Shown: positions 19,791 through 29,997 of the stretch, in pieces | How positions within the stretch are numbered: position 1 is the stretch's first letter | Layout of the letters: each line of letters opens with the position of its first letter | From: Vibrio sp. MedPE-SWchi | GTDB lineage: Bacteria; Pseudomonadota; Gammaproteobacteria; Enterobacterales; Vibrionaceae | Assembly: GCA_001874155.1 (NCBI GenBank) | Contig: MPDB01000001.1 | Location: 372,001 to 436,000 of the forward strand | Direction of reading: 5' to 3' | DNA: 64,000 nucleotides | Translations under genes and position numbers: made by a program | Notes under the pieces: model-generated | Database searches by the model: none | What the model saw: the letters and a program-made list of their open reading frames with translations, nothing else | Told to the model about the DNA's origin: nothing

Positions 19791-21359
19791 TTACTTCGCG
19801 ACGCTGTTTCGAACCGCTTGACCAGGATAAACACCCGGCAGAACCTTCGAATCCTCAACAACAACTGTTCCGTTTACAACAACATAAGGGATACCTGTTG
19901 ATGGTAAGCCTGGCTCTTTAAGCGTCGAATTGTCGGTCACTGTTTCTGGGTCAAACATGGTAATGTCGGCATCGGCCCCCACTTGAATACGACCTTTTTT
20001 GCTCATTTGCTCAATCCCATTGTCTTGAAGGAACTTCGCTGGCATATACGACATTTTTGATACCGCTGACATCAATGGCATTAAGTTGTCTTCACGAACC
20101 ATTTTCAATACACGAGCCTGAGTACCGGCCGCTCTAGGGTGACCCTGTAACCCTTCATAAGACGTATTCCAGCTGTAAGCCATCATTCCGTTCTCTTTCA
20201 TTAACGGGAAAGCATCACTACCGACGATGGTTGACTCGTGCGCCAATGCATTTTTAAGGTCGTCATCAGTGGCGCCATAAAACATAACACTTGCTTGAGG
20301 GTTCTCTTTCAATAACTGTTCGTAACGCTCTTTCGTCAGTGGTTTCATTGTTTCTGTTTCAATAATGTCTGAGTAGTCTCTCGCCATATTACGTTGGTAG
20401 TTTTCTGGCTCTAGGTAGTCAGCGGCTGCAATCGTCGCACCATAGTTGTATGGGTAGATTTCAGCGGCAACATTCATACCTTTTGCTCTAGCATCATCGA
20501 GCATTTTAAGCGCGACAGGCGTTTCATTTAGTGTTTGTTGGTGCATATGTTGAACCAATAGACCACCACCATAGATTCCAACACCCGATAGCATCTCTTC
20601 AATACCAATTAAGCCTGATGTCGGTGGAAGCTGACTCGAAAAACGGCCGTGTAAAAAGGTAGGTACGCCATATTCACCTGCGAGTCTTTGCCACTCTTTC
20701 GTTTCGATGGTTGTGGCTGCTTTAGACATGTAACCAACAGGAACACCGATACCTAATCCGCCATCTTTTAGCTCTTTGTCGACCATTTCAGAAATCGTTT
20801 CAATCTGCTCTCTAGACGCTATCTCCGTCATCGAGTCGCCACTAATCTTCGACGCTTTGGCTTCTTCTGAGTCAAAAATGTCATTGATCATGGTGCCAGT
20901 TCTCGTGTGGTAATCATCGTTAAAAACTTTAGTTCGAATACCTGCTGATGATACGCTCGCACCAAAGTTCGTTTGTGATCGGCCTTCTAATCGTTGATAC
21001 CAATCACTCACCGGGTAAGCCCCAACCTCTAGTGCTAATGGCGTCGTCACACCACTGCGTAATTGCAGTTTTTGCATTACAGGAATAGCCACTACGTGTG
21101 AATGGGTATCAATGAACCCCGGTGCGACAACAAGACCTTCCGCATCAATCATCTTGTCGCCTTCAATGTTGTTGTTCGTAATGGCGACAATCTTACCGTC
21201 TTCAATGGCTACGTTTGCCACTTGGTCATACCCTGTTTCAGGGTCCATTACTCGACCGTTGGTAATAACGATGTCGTAAGCGAAAACACTTGGCGACATC
21301 GCGACTAACATTGCTAGCGCAGTCGGTTTGATTAGTTTGGCTTTAGTTTGCTTGTTCAT
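19791..21359 (-). CDS. Exported N-acyl-D-amino-acid deacylase-type amidohydrolase
   Basis: Signal peptide; GRVMDPETGYDQVANVAIEDGKI, APGFIDTHSH, GADADITMFDPETV. Start ATG 21359 preferred (track 21374). Confidence 0.88.
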   Translation of the reverse strand: MNKQTKAKLIKPTALAMLVAMSPSVFAYDIVITNGRVMDPETGYDQVANVAIEDGKIVAITNNNIEGDKMIDAEGLVVAPGFIDTHSHVVAIPVMQKLQLRSGVTTPLALEVGAYPVSDWYQRLEGRSQTNFGASVSSAGIRTKVFNDDYHTRTGTMINDIFDSEEAKASKISGDSMTEIASREQIETISEMVDKELKDGGLGIGVPVGYMSKAATTIETKEWQRLAGEYGVPTFLHGRFSSQLPPTSGLIGIEEMLSGVGIYGGGLLVQHMHQQTLNETPVALKMLDDARAKGMNVAAEIYPYNYGATIAAADYLEPENYQRNMARDYSDIIETETMKPLTKERYEQLLKENPQASVMFYGATDDDLKNALAHESTIVGSDAFPLMKENGMMAYSWNTSYEGLQGHPRAAGTQARVLKMVREDNLMPLMSAVSKMSYMPAKFLQDNGIEQMSKKGRIQVGADADITMFDPETVTDNSTLKEPGLPSTGIPYVVVNGTVVVEDSKVLPGVYPGQAVRNSVAK

Positions 21360-21460
21360 AATTTGCGATTCCAATAATTAAGTAAGTGAGTTAAGTCAGC
21401 GTTGTGCGCCTCTTTGATTCACATTATTGATGAATCTTGTCAGTCTTCTAAATCACTTAA

Positions 21461-21477
21461 GATGGACCTGACACGTC
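21461..21477 (-). promoter_or_regulatory. Shared 17-bp dyad, site A (GATGGACCTGACACGTC)
   Basis: Matches the six-site motif; ~100 bp upstream of the amidohydrolase start. Confidence 0.65.
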
Positions 21478-21700
21478 AAAACACCTCAATCATACATAAG
21501 TAAATTATAAACCATTGATATATAGGACTTTAATGAATATGAACACACGAAAGAAAACACAGATTTTCTTAATCTATGAGTATTTTTGCCGCGTAATGAA
21601 AGGAATTCAGGCAGGTTAAGGATCCACAGCCGCAGAAATGACGCTCTAAAGGGATAATGTTGAGATTGAAAGTGATATTGGGATTAGGGTCAAAACGAAA

Positions 21701-21725
21701 AAAGCAGTGCTCATAGCACTGCTTT
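21701..21725 (-). terminator. Intrinsic terminator of 21744-22487
   Basis: AAAGCAGTGCT cat AGCACTGCTTT. Confidence 0.75.
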
Positions 21726-21743
21726 CAGATTACATACTAAAGT

Positions 21744-22487
21744 TTAAAAATAGAATTTGTAGTTTGCCCAAACAACCGTGTCATCAATGTCTATAGACTG
21801 CGTTTGGGACTGCATGTAACCCGTGGTGTTGTCTACTCTAAGCTGTCCCCATCGGGTTTTGTCTTGCGAAAAAGGCGTCGCTATCATCAATGTCGATTTA
21901 AGCATTGAGGTTTCAATGGCACCATTCAAATAGTTGTATTCTGGCCATGCGCCAATATACGTGCCATCGTCGCCAAGTTGGTACATCATATAGAACGCGG
22001 CTGACCCGCCGAGCGCGTTTTTGTCGGTAACATTAAATGACGCCACTGACTCATCTGAATATTCTCCAGCCAACACACCAAGACGCGGAAACAGCTGGAG
22101 CCCTTCAATCCCAGCATTAATCGCTGCTACCCCGCCAAGTGAGGCAGACGTAAACATTGCATTGTCGATGACATCTAGTGACAGTGCTGCCCTTGGTATC
22201 GTCTGACTTTCTGTTGAAAACACATGGAAGTACTGAACCCGGCTATCAGAATATTTGCCCTCTTTATCCATCGTGCCTTCGACCGTTAACATGCCTGTTT
22301 GACCATTATCAAAGTGGAAATCACCAGAAACGGAGCCTTTCAATGAACCTTGATTGTTCAGTCCAAAGTACGCTGATGTGCTGGTTTCCGTTAAGTCTGA
22401 TGGGTTAGGTTCTGAGTCTGCGGCAAACAAAGGCGCTGCGACAGCAAGAGAAAGAATAGATAAAGAAAGTTTGGTTTGAATGTTCAT
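21744..22487 (-). CDS. Secreted/outer-membrane hypothetical protein
   Basis: Signal peptide LSLAVAAPLFAA; C-terminal ...ANYKFYF ends in an aromatic like outer-membrane proteins. Confidence 0.6.
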   Translation of the reverse strand: MNIQTKLSLSILSLAVAAPLFAADSEPNPSDLTETSTSAYFGLNNQGSLKGSVSGDFHFDNGQTGMLTVEGTMDKEGKYSDSRVQYFHVFSTESQTIPRAALSLDVIDNAMFTSASLGGVAAINAGIEGLQLFPRLGVLAGEYSDESVASFNVTDKNALGGSAAFYMMYQLGDDGTYIGAWPEYNYLNGAIETSMLKSTLMIATPFSQDKTRWGQLRVDNTTGYMQSQTQSIDIDDTVVWANYKFYF

Positions 22488-22602
22488 TGTTGGTACCTGT
22501 TTAAGTTGAATAGTCACCCTCCTATGTATTGAACGATGGTTCGCTCTTGTCTCCGTACACCGCCATTATTGAATGAAAACTCGCACTGTAAAACTCGGTT
22601 AC

Positions 22603-22619
22603 GACGGACCAGACACATC
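22603..22619 (-). promoter_or_regulatory. Shared 17-bp dyad, site B (GACGGACCAGACACATC)
   Basis: Six-site motif; ~115 bp upstream of the 22487 start. Confidence 0.65.
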
Positions 22620-22681
22620 AAAAGAGCCAACTCGCACACCCTCTCTTTGTTGTTAGGCTAAAAAGATAACGAACCCCTTTG

Positions 22682-22698
22682 GATGGATTGAATCCATC
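22682..22698 (+). promoter_or_regulatory. Shared 17-bp dyad, site F (perfect palindrome GATGGATTGAATCCATC)
   Basis: 8-bp arms perfect around a single central base; ~80 bp upstream of ATG 22777. Confidence 0.7.
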
Positions 22699-22776
22699 AC
22701 TTGAGATTATAGTGTTGAGTTAATGCGCCTTACTATCTTTCGCATCAACCATGACGAAAGACACGATAAGGGCATC

Positions 22777-23268
22777 ATGAAACCACTACTCTCAGCCATT
22801 GGCTTATCCGCCGCTATACTAAGCACCTTCTCTATCTCAGCAGAAACCGTAGAGATAGAATGGTTAGACCTCGTCCCTCAACATGAACAATCAATGATCA
22901 GAGAAGCTACCCAGCCTTTTCTACCCGAGCATTCATGGGATACGCCAGAACAAAATAAACTGGGCTCCGTCAGAGAGGAGTTAGATGGGCAACGCGTTAA
23001 AATTCCAGGGTTTATTATTCCACTTGAAGGTGACGACAACATCGCGACAGAATTCTTACTGGTGCCCTACTACGGCGCATGTATCCATGTACCGCCACCA
23101 CCAACCAATCAAATTATTTATGTTAATTCACCTAAAGAGATCACTGAGCAAGGGCTGTGGGATACGGTGTACTTAACGGGCACATTGAGAACGAAAAGTA
23201 CCGAGACTATGGTCGCAGAGACTGGCTATCAAATGATTGATATCGAAATATCTCACTATGAACAATAA
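22777..23268 (+). CDS. DUF3299-like exported protein
   Basis: Signal peptide; VKIPGFIIPLEGDDNIATEFLLVPYYGACIHVPPPPTNQIIYV. Confidence 0.8.
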   Translation: MKPLLSAIGLSAAILSTFSISAETVEIEWLDLVPQHEQSMIREATQPFLPEHSWDTPEQNKLGSVREELDGQRVKIPGFIIPLEGDDNIATEFLLVPYYGACIHVPPPPTNQIIYVNSPKEITEQGLWDTVYLTGTLRTKSTETMVAETGYQMIDIEISHYEQ

Positions 23269-23421
23269 CCCGCTCAACCTAGAAAAAACCAACAGACAAG
23301 ATAAACCAGCGTAGAGCTCACCACGAGAAGACACGCCCTCGCCAAAAACCTCTTTCAGCAGCCTAGTGTGAAACTCATCATAATTAGGTTGTTGAATTAC
23401 ATAATCCTGCAAATATCTGAT

Positions 23422-23458
23422 ACGTTGTACTTAATGGAATATTGATTGAGTGCAACGT
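23422..23458. promoter_or_regulatory. Long inverted repeat abutting the LysR start codon
   Basis: ACGTTGTACT-N17-AGTGCAACGT, 9 of 10 arm positions complementary, ends at ATG 23459. Confidence 0.5.
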
Positions 23459-24388
23459 ATGAACTTTAGTATTGAACAGTTACTCGCTTTTGTGACCGTC
23501 TACGAAGAGCGATCATTTAGTAAAGCCGCCGCCCGCTTAAACAAACACCGCACCACAACCGGTCAGGTGATCACCAACCTTGAAGATGTTTTAGCCGTCG
23601 ATCTATTCGAACGCATTGGCCGCACTATCGAGCCTACCGAAGATGGGAAACTCCTGTATCACTACGCAAAATCTACGATTGAGCAGTCTCGTATCTTCGA
23701 CAATATCGCGTTAAGCCTCTCCTATGGTGGCCTTGAAAGTATTAACTTTGCCTACCCTAGCATGACGCCACACCGTCTACTTTCTTCCATTCGAGCACAG
23801 CTTGATGAAGACTTCCCGAACATGAAAGTCAATTTTATCGTTAGAACAAAGAGCCAAATAGAAGAAGGCCTATCAACGGGTGATATCCATTTTGGCTTAG
23901 TCATGATCGATAAAGGCAAGGGAATGTACAGCAAAGACTCGACGTTCATCGGGCACATAGAGTTCTTACCGTTTGTTAAGAAAGGCGGGAAACTCTCCAA
24001 GCTCTCTCCAAAAGAAGCGTTAAGTGCGCTACGAACTACGCGTCAATTTGTCTTAAGTGCCTTTAAAGACGAAGGTTTAAAAGAGAAGCTACTGGTTTCA
24101 GCGGTACATGAAGAAGTGGATCAACTCGCGTTGGTGATAAAATTGGTTCAAGATGACCTAGGCTGGGCTTGGTTGCCAAAGGTCTTGTCTGAATCACCGT
24201 ATGTGACTGAAAGCCTAGAATCACTTGAATTAGATGAGTTGAAAATGGGAATGAAGTTTTCCTTTGCCCTGTGGAATCCCCATTCAAAACAAATCATGGA
24301 AGTGAAGAAGTCTATCATGGCGGCAACAGATGCCTATGTGAAACGCTTTATCTCACTGCAGAACTTACCGTCTAACGACAACCAGTAA
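23459..24388 (+). CDS. LysR-family transcriptional regulator
   Basis: FSIEQLLAFVTVYEERSFSKAAARLNKHRTTTGQVITNLE HTH. Confidence 0.95.
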   Translation: MNFSIEQLLAFVTVYEERSFSKAAARLNKHRTTTGQVITNLEDVLAVDLFERIGRTIEPTEDGKLLYHYAKSTIEQSRIFDNIALSLSYGGLESINFAYPSMTPHRLLSSIRAQLDEDFPNMKVNFIVRTKSQIEEGLSTGDIHFGLVMIDKGKGMYSKDSTFIGHIEFLPFVKKGGKLSKLSPKEALSALRTTRQFVLSAFKDEGLKEKLLVSAVHEEVDQLALVIKLVQDDLGWAWLPKVLSESPYVTESLESLELDELKMGMKFSFALWNPHSKQIMEVKKSIMAATDAYVKRFISLQNLPSNDNQ

Positions 24389-24472
24389 TCTCAGTTCTTA
24401 CTCAACTAAGCCGTCGATAAAAGCAGTCACTGAGTGTCGAGTCAGAAAGACGATTCATCGTGTCTATTAACG

Positions 24473-24501
24473 AAAAGAGTGGCCAATCAGGCCACTCTTT
24501 T
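24473..24501. terminator. Bidirectional terminator
   Basis: AAAAGAGTGGCC aatca GGCCACTCTTTT between convergent genes. Confidence 0.85.
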
Positions 24502-24512
24502 ATCATCACGTA

Positions 24513-26558
24513 TTACAAATAGCTTGCCAGTATTTCTAGGTCTTCCAAGCCGCTTAGTCGCCCATTACGCAGTGTAGGGTCAACGCCTTGTTGCTGGTAG
24601 TGGTCCCAATCCATCTCGATGTAGATTTCACCATCGTTATCAATTGATAACACACTGTCACTTGCTTTACTGTACTGGTAATCATTAAACAACGCGTCGC
24701 TAAACCAAATTCTCGATAACTTGCTCATCAGTCGCTTGTCTTTTTTCGAGGGCGATACTGGCTCGCCATTGAGCTTGAATGGCTTGTTGAAAACGAATGG
24801 TAATTCTGATGCATGGCACGCTCCCGTGACACACGACAAGGTTTTCAATGCATCTCCAATGTCCACACTTCGCGTATCAGCTTTGGTGTTATAAGCCCAA
24901 ACATTAAAGCTCGGTTTATAGTCAAAATGATAAAACGTCACGGGCTGTTGCGATTGCTGTGCCTTGATTCGTGATGGGCCGCTAAAGAGCATGTCATTCA
25001 TCATCATCTTAAATTGTCCCATGTTACGCACCGCACTGTTGAGTTCTGATTCATCATTCGGGTAAAAATCTGTTAGTGATAAAAGCTCGCTCGTCTTCTC
25101 TCGATTCTCAAGACCAAAATACAACTGGCTCACTGCTTCATAAGCCGATGTTGGCAAGACCTCGAACACATCTTCCAAACTCAGTTGGATTGCCATCTCT
25201 TTGTCTGATTCCGCCGCTGTCAGTAACGCTTCTATATCAGATTGAGCTTCGTCACTTTGCACCCAATTTTGAATTGCATGAATCCAGTCTAAAGACGTTG
25301 AGTTTTCATTTTCCAGCATAGGCGTTTGCTCAATCACCACATCGAGTATTTTAGGAATGAGAAAGGTCAGGGTCGGTAACATACTCATTGTATTTGAATC
25401 TTTCCCATTTACCCCAACAACTGTCGGAACAATAAAATCAGATTGGTATGGTTGCTCTGCATCAATACTGCACGCTCCAAGTACCGTTTTTTCACACGCT
25501 AAGTAGGGAGAAAAAGGCATCAAAGTTGCCATAGGTGTGTGGTCAGCCTTTCCTAAAGGGAAAGGTGACAGCTCATTAATAGCAGGCAGTATGCTTTTCA
25601 ACAGCCAATCCATCACTCGAGTTGCTGGTGCGAGTATGTTTTTCTGAGCCAACAATACCTCGTCTAGGGAAGCATGACTTAACTCTAAATCGGCGTCTTG
25701 TGCTTTAGCCACATCGTAACTGCGGTACTCAAAGCCATAGGGGTTGCTTTGCATGATAGCGCGCTGAAATTCATCGCCAACCCACCTATTTTTGTCCGAT
25801 TGCTGCTGCAAGAGTGCGACTGACATGGCTCCTGCCCCCTGGCCCATTAAGGTAATGTTTTGAGCATCACCACCAAAGTCTTCAATGTATTGACTCACCC
25901 ATTTAAGCGCCGTTTGTTGATCGCCTAAGCCATAGTTTCCATTAACCTGCTCACCCTTCACCCAGTGGCTGCCTAACAGGCCTAAGCGGTAGTTGAATGT
26001 TATCGCAATAAATGGGCTTTGATCACTCGCCCCTTGAGCCACCACCGTATCTCCTTGAATAAGCGCATCCGAACCTGAGCCATGTTCAAAGTCTCCGCCG
26101 TGGATAAAGATGTAAACCGGTAAATCGTCCCCGCCCTGTGTTCCTAATGGTCGCCAGACATTCAAGTTCAGACAATCTTCAGATTGTGGCTGCGCAGTGG
26201 ATTTCAGTTGTGGGCATGCGGAGCCAAACTGAGTGGCATCGACTTCACTTCTCAAATCGAGCGTCTCACTATGTTCAAATCGGTCAGCGGCTGCGTACTG
26301 AATACCCTTGAATGTTTCGATATTGATCAATGCATCGTTATTTTGTGTATCTTGAATCAATACTGATTCTTTTAACGCCGTGAATGTAGAGTTGCCTACC
26401 GAGAGTGTCACTTTTTGTGCCGCCTCCGGTGTCAGTATTGGTTGTTTTTGACTATTCTTTTGGTCCGCTTCTTTATCTGAACCGCAGGCCACCAACAATG
26501 TGGTTAAGCAAAGCGTTAATAATGTTTTTTTGTGCGTCGGTAAATATTTAGGTGTCAT
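24513..26558 (-). CDS. Type-B carboxylesterase lipoprotein
   Basis: LVACGSD lipobox; QSEDCLNLNVWRP and GGDAQNITLMGQGAGAMSV. ATG 26558 preferred over track 26669. Confidence 0.88.
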   Translation of the reverse strand: MTPKYLPTHKKTLLTLCLTTLLVACGSDKEADQKNSQKQPILTPEAAQKVTLSVGNSTFTALKESVLIQDTQNNDALINIETFKGIQYAAADRFEHSETLDLRSEVDATQFGSACPQLKSTAQPQSEDCLNLNVWRPLGTQGGDDLPVYIFIHGGDFEHGSGSDALIQGDTVVAQGASDQSPFIAITFNYRLGLLGSHWVKGEQVNGNYGLGDQQTALKWVSQYIEDFGGDAQNITLMGQGAGAMSVALLQQQSDKNRWVGDEFQRAIMQSNPYGFEYRSYDVAKAQDADLELSHASLDEVLLAQKNILAPATRVMDWLLKSILPAINELSPFPLGKADHTPMATLMPFSPYLACEKTVLGACSIDAEQPYQSDFIVPTVVGVNGKDSNTMSMLPTLTFLIPKILDVVIEQTPMLENENSTSLDWIHAIQNWVQSDEAQSDIEALLTAAESDKEMAIQLSLEDVFEVLPTSAYEAVSQLYFGLENREKTSELLSLTDFYPNDESELNSAVRNMGQFKMMMNDMLFSGPSRIKAQQSQQPVTFYHFDYKPSFNVWAYNTKADTRSVDIGDALKTLSCVTGACHASELPFVFNKPFKLNGEPVSPSKKDKRLMSKLSRIWFSDALFNDYQYSKASDSVLSIDNDGEIYIEMDWDHYQQQGVDPTLRNGRLSGLEDLEILASYL

Positions 26559-26692
26559 TGTAAAGCCCGTGTTTTTTGAGTGTATCGCTTCAAATGCGAA
26601 ATCCCTGCGCGCTTTACCATCCTTTGAAACTGTTTGAAGTGCTTTGATAGACAAAGTGTACCGAAGCAATTGCTATCTTCTTAATCGAATAT

Positions 26693-26709
26693 GACGGATC
26701 TAATCCTCA
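26693..26709 (-). promoter_or_regulatory. Shared 17-bp dyad, site C (GACGGATCTAATCCTCA)
   Basis: Weaker right arm; left arm plus flanking ATATGACGGA as in site E; ~135 bp upstream of the esterase start. Confidence 0.5.
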
Positions 26710-26730
26710 CTTTTCATTTGCGCCTCGTTG

Positions 26731-28362
26731 TTAGAATCGATAGCCAAAGTTAACCGTCATCGCGTCTCGAGTTTCACCTTTGTTGTAAAGGAAGGTTAAG
26801 TTGTAATTCTTACCCAACTGCTTATTCACCCCCACCAAATACGCCCATTGTGATAGGTTCACGCCAATGTCGTAGTCAAACTCAATATCGCCAGCGACAA
26901 CGTGACCCGCCATTCTAGAATCTAAGCCTTGATATTCCGCTCCCACAAAAAGCTGAGCGCGATAGTCTACTAATTGATAACCAAGCATAGGTTGAACGGT
27001 TACAATGCCATCTCCCCAGTTGTCAGTACCCTTTAAACGTGTCTTGGTATAGCTACCAGAAACAGAAGCAAAAAATTCTTTATAGCCTACCGATAACGTC
27101 GTCCCTAACCCCGCGACATCGTACTCTAAGCTCAATGGAATCTTGACTCGCCCCGTCTGGCATAGCGCAGAGAATTCATGACAAAATACATCACCCAACG
27201 ACAGCTTATTGTTGAGTTTGTCTCGAAGATACTCGCCCGCTGCCCCCGTGTATTCCGCATCTACCTGAGCGTCCACGTTGATCTTGCCGACTAACCCATA
27301 CACGTTCCAGAATGGAAGAATATTTAGGTCTGCACGCAGAGTTAAGCTTTCTGCGTTAACGGTGCCAATGCTGCCGTATGGGTCAAACAGCTCGTTCAAA
27401 CCCACACCTTGAATAATAAAATCAGTAAATGGTATGTCCATGTTCTGATTGCGATACGCCACCGAAACACCAAAAGGCAGAGGTAAATCAATACCTTGAC
27501 GACGAACTATGTCACCCATCAAAGGAAAAACTCGATCAAGGACCACACTCTCTTCGCGCATTCTCGGGTCTGAAACTTGCTCTAACATCGTATGGTCAAG
27601 AACCGTCACATCATTTTGTTCATCATAAATCGCTATCGGCCTTATCGTTGTTGTCATCGACACAGGTTTGTTTCGCTTCGTTCCCTCCACCTCGATGCGT
27701 TTGTTATCGATGATCATCTTTCCCGAATCTAAGCGCTGAAAGTGAATCTTCTGATAATAATTCTCGATTTGGTAGCCATCGAACTTAAAGGGCTGATCGT
27801 TAAAAATCACCATTGTCTTTGGCTCACCGTCTAACAGCTCAACCTTCACACTAAGGTGACGAAAATAGGCGATATCCTGTGGCAAGGCGTACTTGGAATA
27901 TTCGAACTTGATCGTCACACGACCATTATCATGTTCTTCTGCTGTCACTGACTTAGGATCATAGCTATCTACGTAATGCCTTAGGCGGTACTCGGTGCGA
28001 ACAAACGATTCTATTTCGTCAATCACTTTCTCTTGTTCATCAAGTTCGCTTGGGTTGTACTTAATTCGTAAATCTATATTGCCTTTCGTATCGGTATTTT
28101 TTACCAGAAAGACTTTTGACTCGCGGCTTTCCTCACCTATCTTTATCTGTCGAGTCGCGTGCTCAACCAGGTGCTCGCCTTGAATCAGTGAACTCATAGC
28201 CATTTTGGGAATGTCTTCACTTAATGCGTAATGCTGGAATATTGCTTTCCCTGACAGTTCTTGTACTGAATCAGCCGAAACGGCAAAAAATGGAATCCAG
28301 TAAAAAAGTGGAGTCAAAAACACAAAGAGGGTTCTACTTCTGAATAGGTTAAGTTGCTTCAT
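26731..28362 (-). CDS. Outer-membrane beta-barrel hypothetical protein
   Basis: Signal peptide, alternating hydrophobic C-terminal strands ending ...VNFGYRF. Confidence 0.65.
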   Translation of the reverse strand: MKQLNLFRSRTLFVFLTPLFYWIPFFAVSADSVQELSGKAIFQHYALSEDIPKMAMSSLIQGEHLVEHATRQIKIGEESRESKVFLVKNTDTKGNIDLRIKYNPSELDEQEKVIDEIESFVRTEYRLRHYVDSYDPKSVTAEEHDNGRVTIKFEYSKYALPQDIAYFRHLSVKVELLDGEPKTMVIFNDQPFKFDGYQIENYYQKIHFQRLDSGKMIIDNKRIEVEGTKRNKPVSMTTTIRPIAIYDEQNDVTVLDHTMLEQVSDPRMREESVVLDRVFPLMGDIVRRQGIDLPLPFGVSVAYRNQNMDIPFTDFIIQGVGLNELFDPYGSIGTVNAESLTLRADLNILPFWNVYGLVGKINVDAQVDAEYTGAAGEYLRDKLNNKLSLGDVFCHEFSALCQTGRVKIPLSLEYDVAGLGTTLSVGYKEFFASVSGSYTKTRLKGTDNWGDGIVTVQPMLGYQLVDYRAQLFVGAEYQGLDSRMAGHVVAGDIEFDYDIGVNLSQWAYLVGVNKQLGKNYNLTFLYNKGETRDAMTVNFGYRF

Positions 28363-28538
28363 TATCTAAACGCCAAATACTCACGGCCCTTAACTTACCC
28401 CTGTAAGTCAGGCCAAAAAATGTGTTGGCGAACCCTCCTGTCCACCCAGTTACATCACAAAGACGCCTTAACATCGATACAGCCTCTTTGGTATGACACT
28501 ATTTTATGGTGATTTAAACCGTCATCTAAATCGCTATT

Positions 28539-28555
28539 GATGGATGAAACACATC
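28539..28555 (-). promoter_or_regulatory. Shared 17-bp dyad, site D (GATGGATGAAACACATC)
   Basis: Six-site motif; ~177 bp upstream of the 28362 start. Confidence 0.6.
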
Positions 28556-28600
28556 AAAAATCCAATTACCAAAATTCAAACAGGCAGCTCAAAAAGCCCG

Positions 28601-29806
28601 TTAGAAACCACTGCCAAGGCTGATGTAAAAAGCACTTTCATTATCACTTCGAGCCAAATCCATGCCGATACGCAACCCATAACGGCGAGCAATCTGATAG
28701 CGGAAACCAGCACCGTACGCACCTACCGCTTGGTCATCACTCAAACTCGTCTTTTCTTTTGCTCGTCCATAGCCATAGAATCCCGAGACATTCCAGCGAT
28801 CATCGATATCATAAACAATCTGAGTTTGAACCGTTGCAATCTCATCGCCTTGGTATCGGTAAGAAGACACCCCGCGTAACTTAATGTAAGGCTGTGTCGT
28901 TGGTGAAAGAAACCGTTCCTCGGTGTTGAAATATTGATAATTGCCAGCAAAGCTGAGTGTCCATTTTTGCGCAAGGGGGACATACACCTGCCCATCAACA
29001 TCAAGCTTTTGATATTCCTGATCACTGCCTACTTTATCGTCATAAACCATGTACTGTGCCGCGAATTGATACCCTTTCGTCGGATAGAAAAGATTGTTTC
29101 GTGTATCGTAGTCGGCGGTTAACCCCAACCCAGAAGTGATTTGCTCTTTACCGAGTGTGAATGCCATTAATTGCTCAATGTAGGCGTTGTCTGATGAGAG
29201 ATCGGTGTACGAAGCAAACTGTTTAATGCCCAACATAAGTGGCGTGTTCGCCACGCGAAACTGTAAAGCTTGCTGCAACGCGAAACCTCGTGTTTCGGTC
29301 GAAAATTCGAAGGATCGATCGATGGACGGAAATCGCTCACCCGACGCGTCTAGAGAAAGATCTTTGTAGATGTTTAGATTCATTTGGCCAACGCCCACGC
29401 CCCCCGTATAGCGAATCGTGTCTTTCAACCACGAATGACGGTGTCCGACAAAAGCAAACCAAGAGCCATTTTCAGTACCAGCCGCACCCAATACCGTAAT
29501 CGCACCTGGCACAAGTTGCGCGCCTCCATCAGTGGAATTCAATGCCGCTTGTTTTCGTTCTTCTTTCTGTTCATCCGTTTCATGCATGAAAACGCCAACC
29601 AATCCACCGCCATACCCTACGGCAGGTTCAGTGATGATGATGGGAACGGGCAGAAAGCCCACTGCGTTCTCCGCGAGGTGATGCCCCATATCAAATTGCT
29701 CATCAACAGGGTCAAAGAAGGAGGCGTAGCAAAGTGTTGAGAATAGAGAGCTGAGTAACAGCGTTGATTTTAAAAAGGTGACCTTATTCATTTCTGCACT
29801 TTTCAT
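28601..29806 (-). CDS. BamA/TamA-type surface antigen (Bac_surface_Ag) outer-membrane protein
   Basis: GLGLTADYDTRNNLFYPTKGYQFAAQYMVYDD and a C-terminal barrel ending in F. Confidence 0.8.
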   Translation of the reverse strand: MKSAEMNKVTFLKSTLLLSSLFSTLCYASFFDPVDEQFDMGHHLAENAVGFLPVPIIITEPAVGYGGGLVGVFMHETDEQKEERKQAALNSTDGGAQLVPGAITVLGAAGTENGSWFAFVGHRHSWLKDTIRYTGGVGVGQMNLNIYKDLSLDASGERFPSIDRSFEFSTETRGFALQQALQFRVANTPLMLGIKQFASYTDLSSDNAYIEQLMAFTLGKEQITSGLGLTADYDTRNNLFYPTKGYQFAAQYMVYDDKVGSDQEYQKLDVDGQVYVPLAQKWTLSFAGNYQYFNTEERFLSPTTQPYIKLRGVSSYRYQGDEIATVQTQIVYDIDDRWNVSGFYGYGRAKEKTSLSDDQAVGAYGAGFRYQIARRYGLRIGMDLARSDNESAFYISLGSGF

Positions 29807-29997
29807 TCAAAGCAGATTCAAGTTCTGCATATTGAGCTTCCATGCAAGGGCCTAAGCTGTATACAAACAACTGGCGTGAAATATCGGAGGAATCGTTTTG
29901 ATAGCATTAAGCAATTGACCAGCAATCTATTGGCCACAGGTGATCAAGGTGGCAGCGAGGACTGCACCTTGTCACGACGATTGGCTATCTGTGAATA

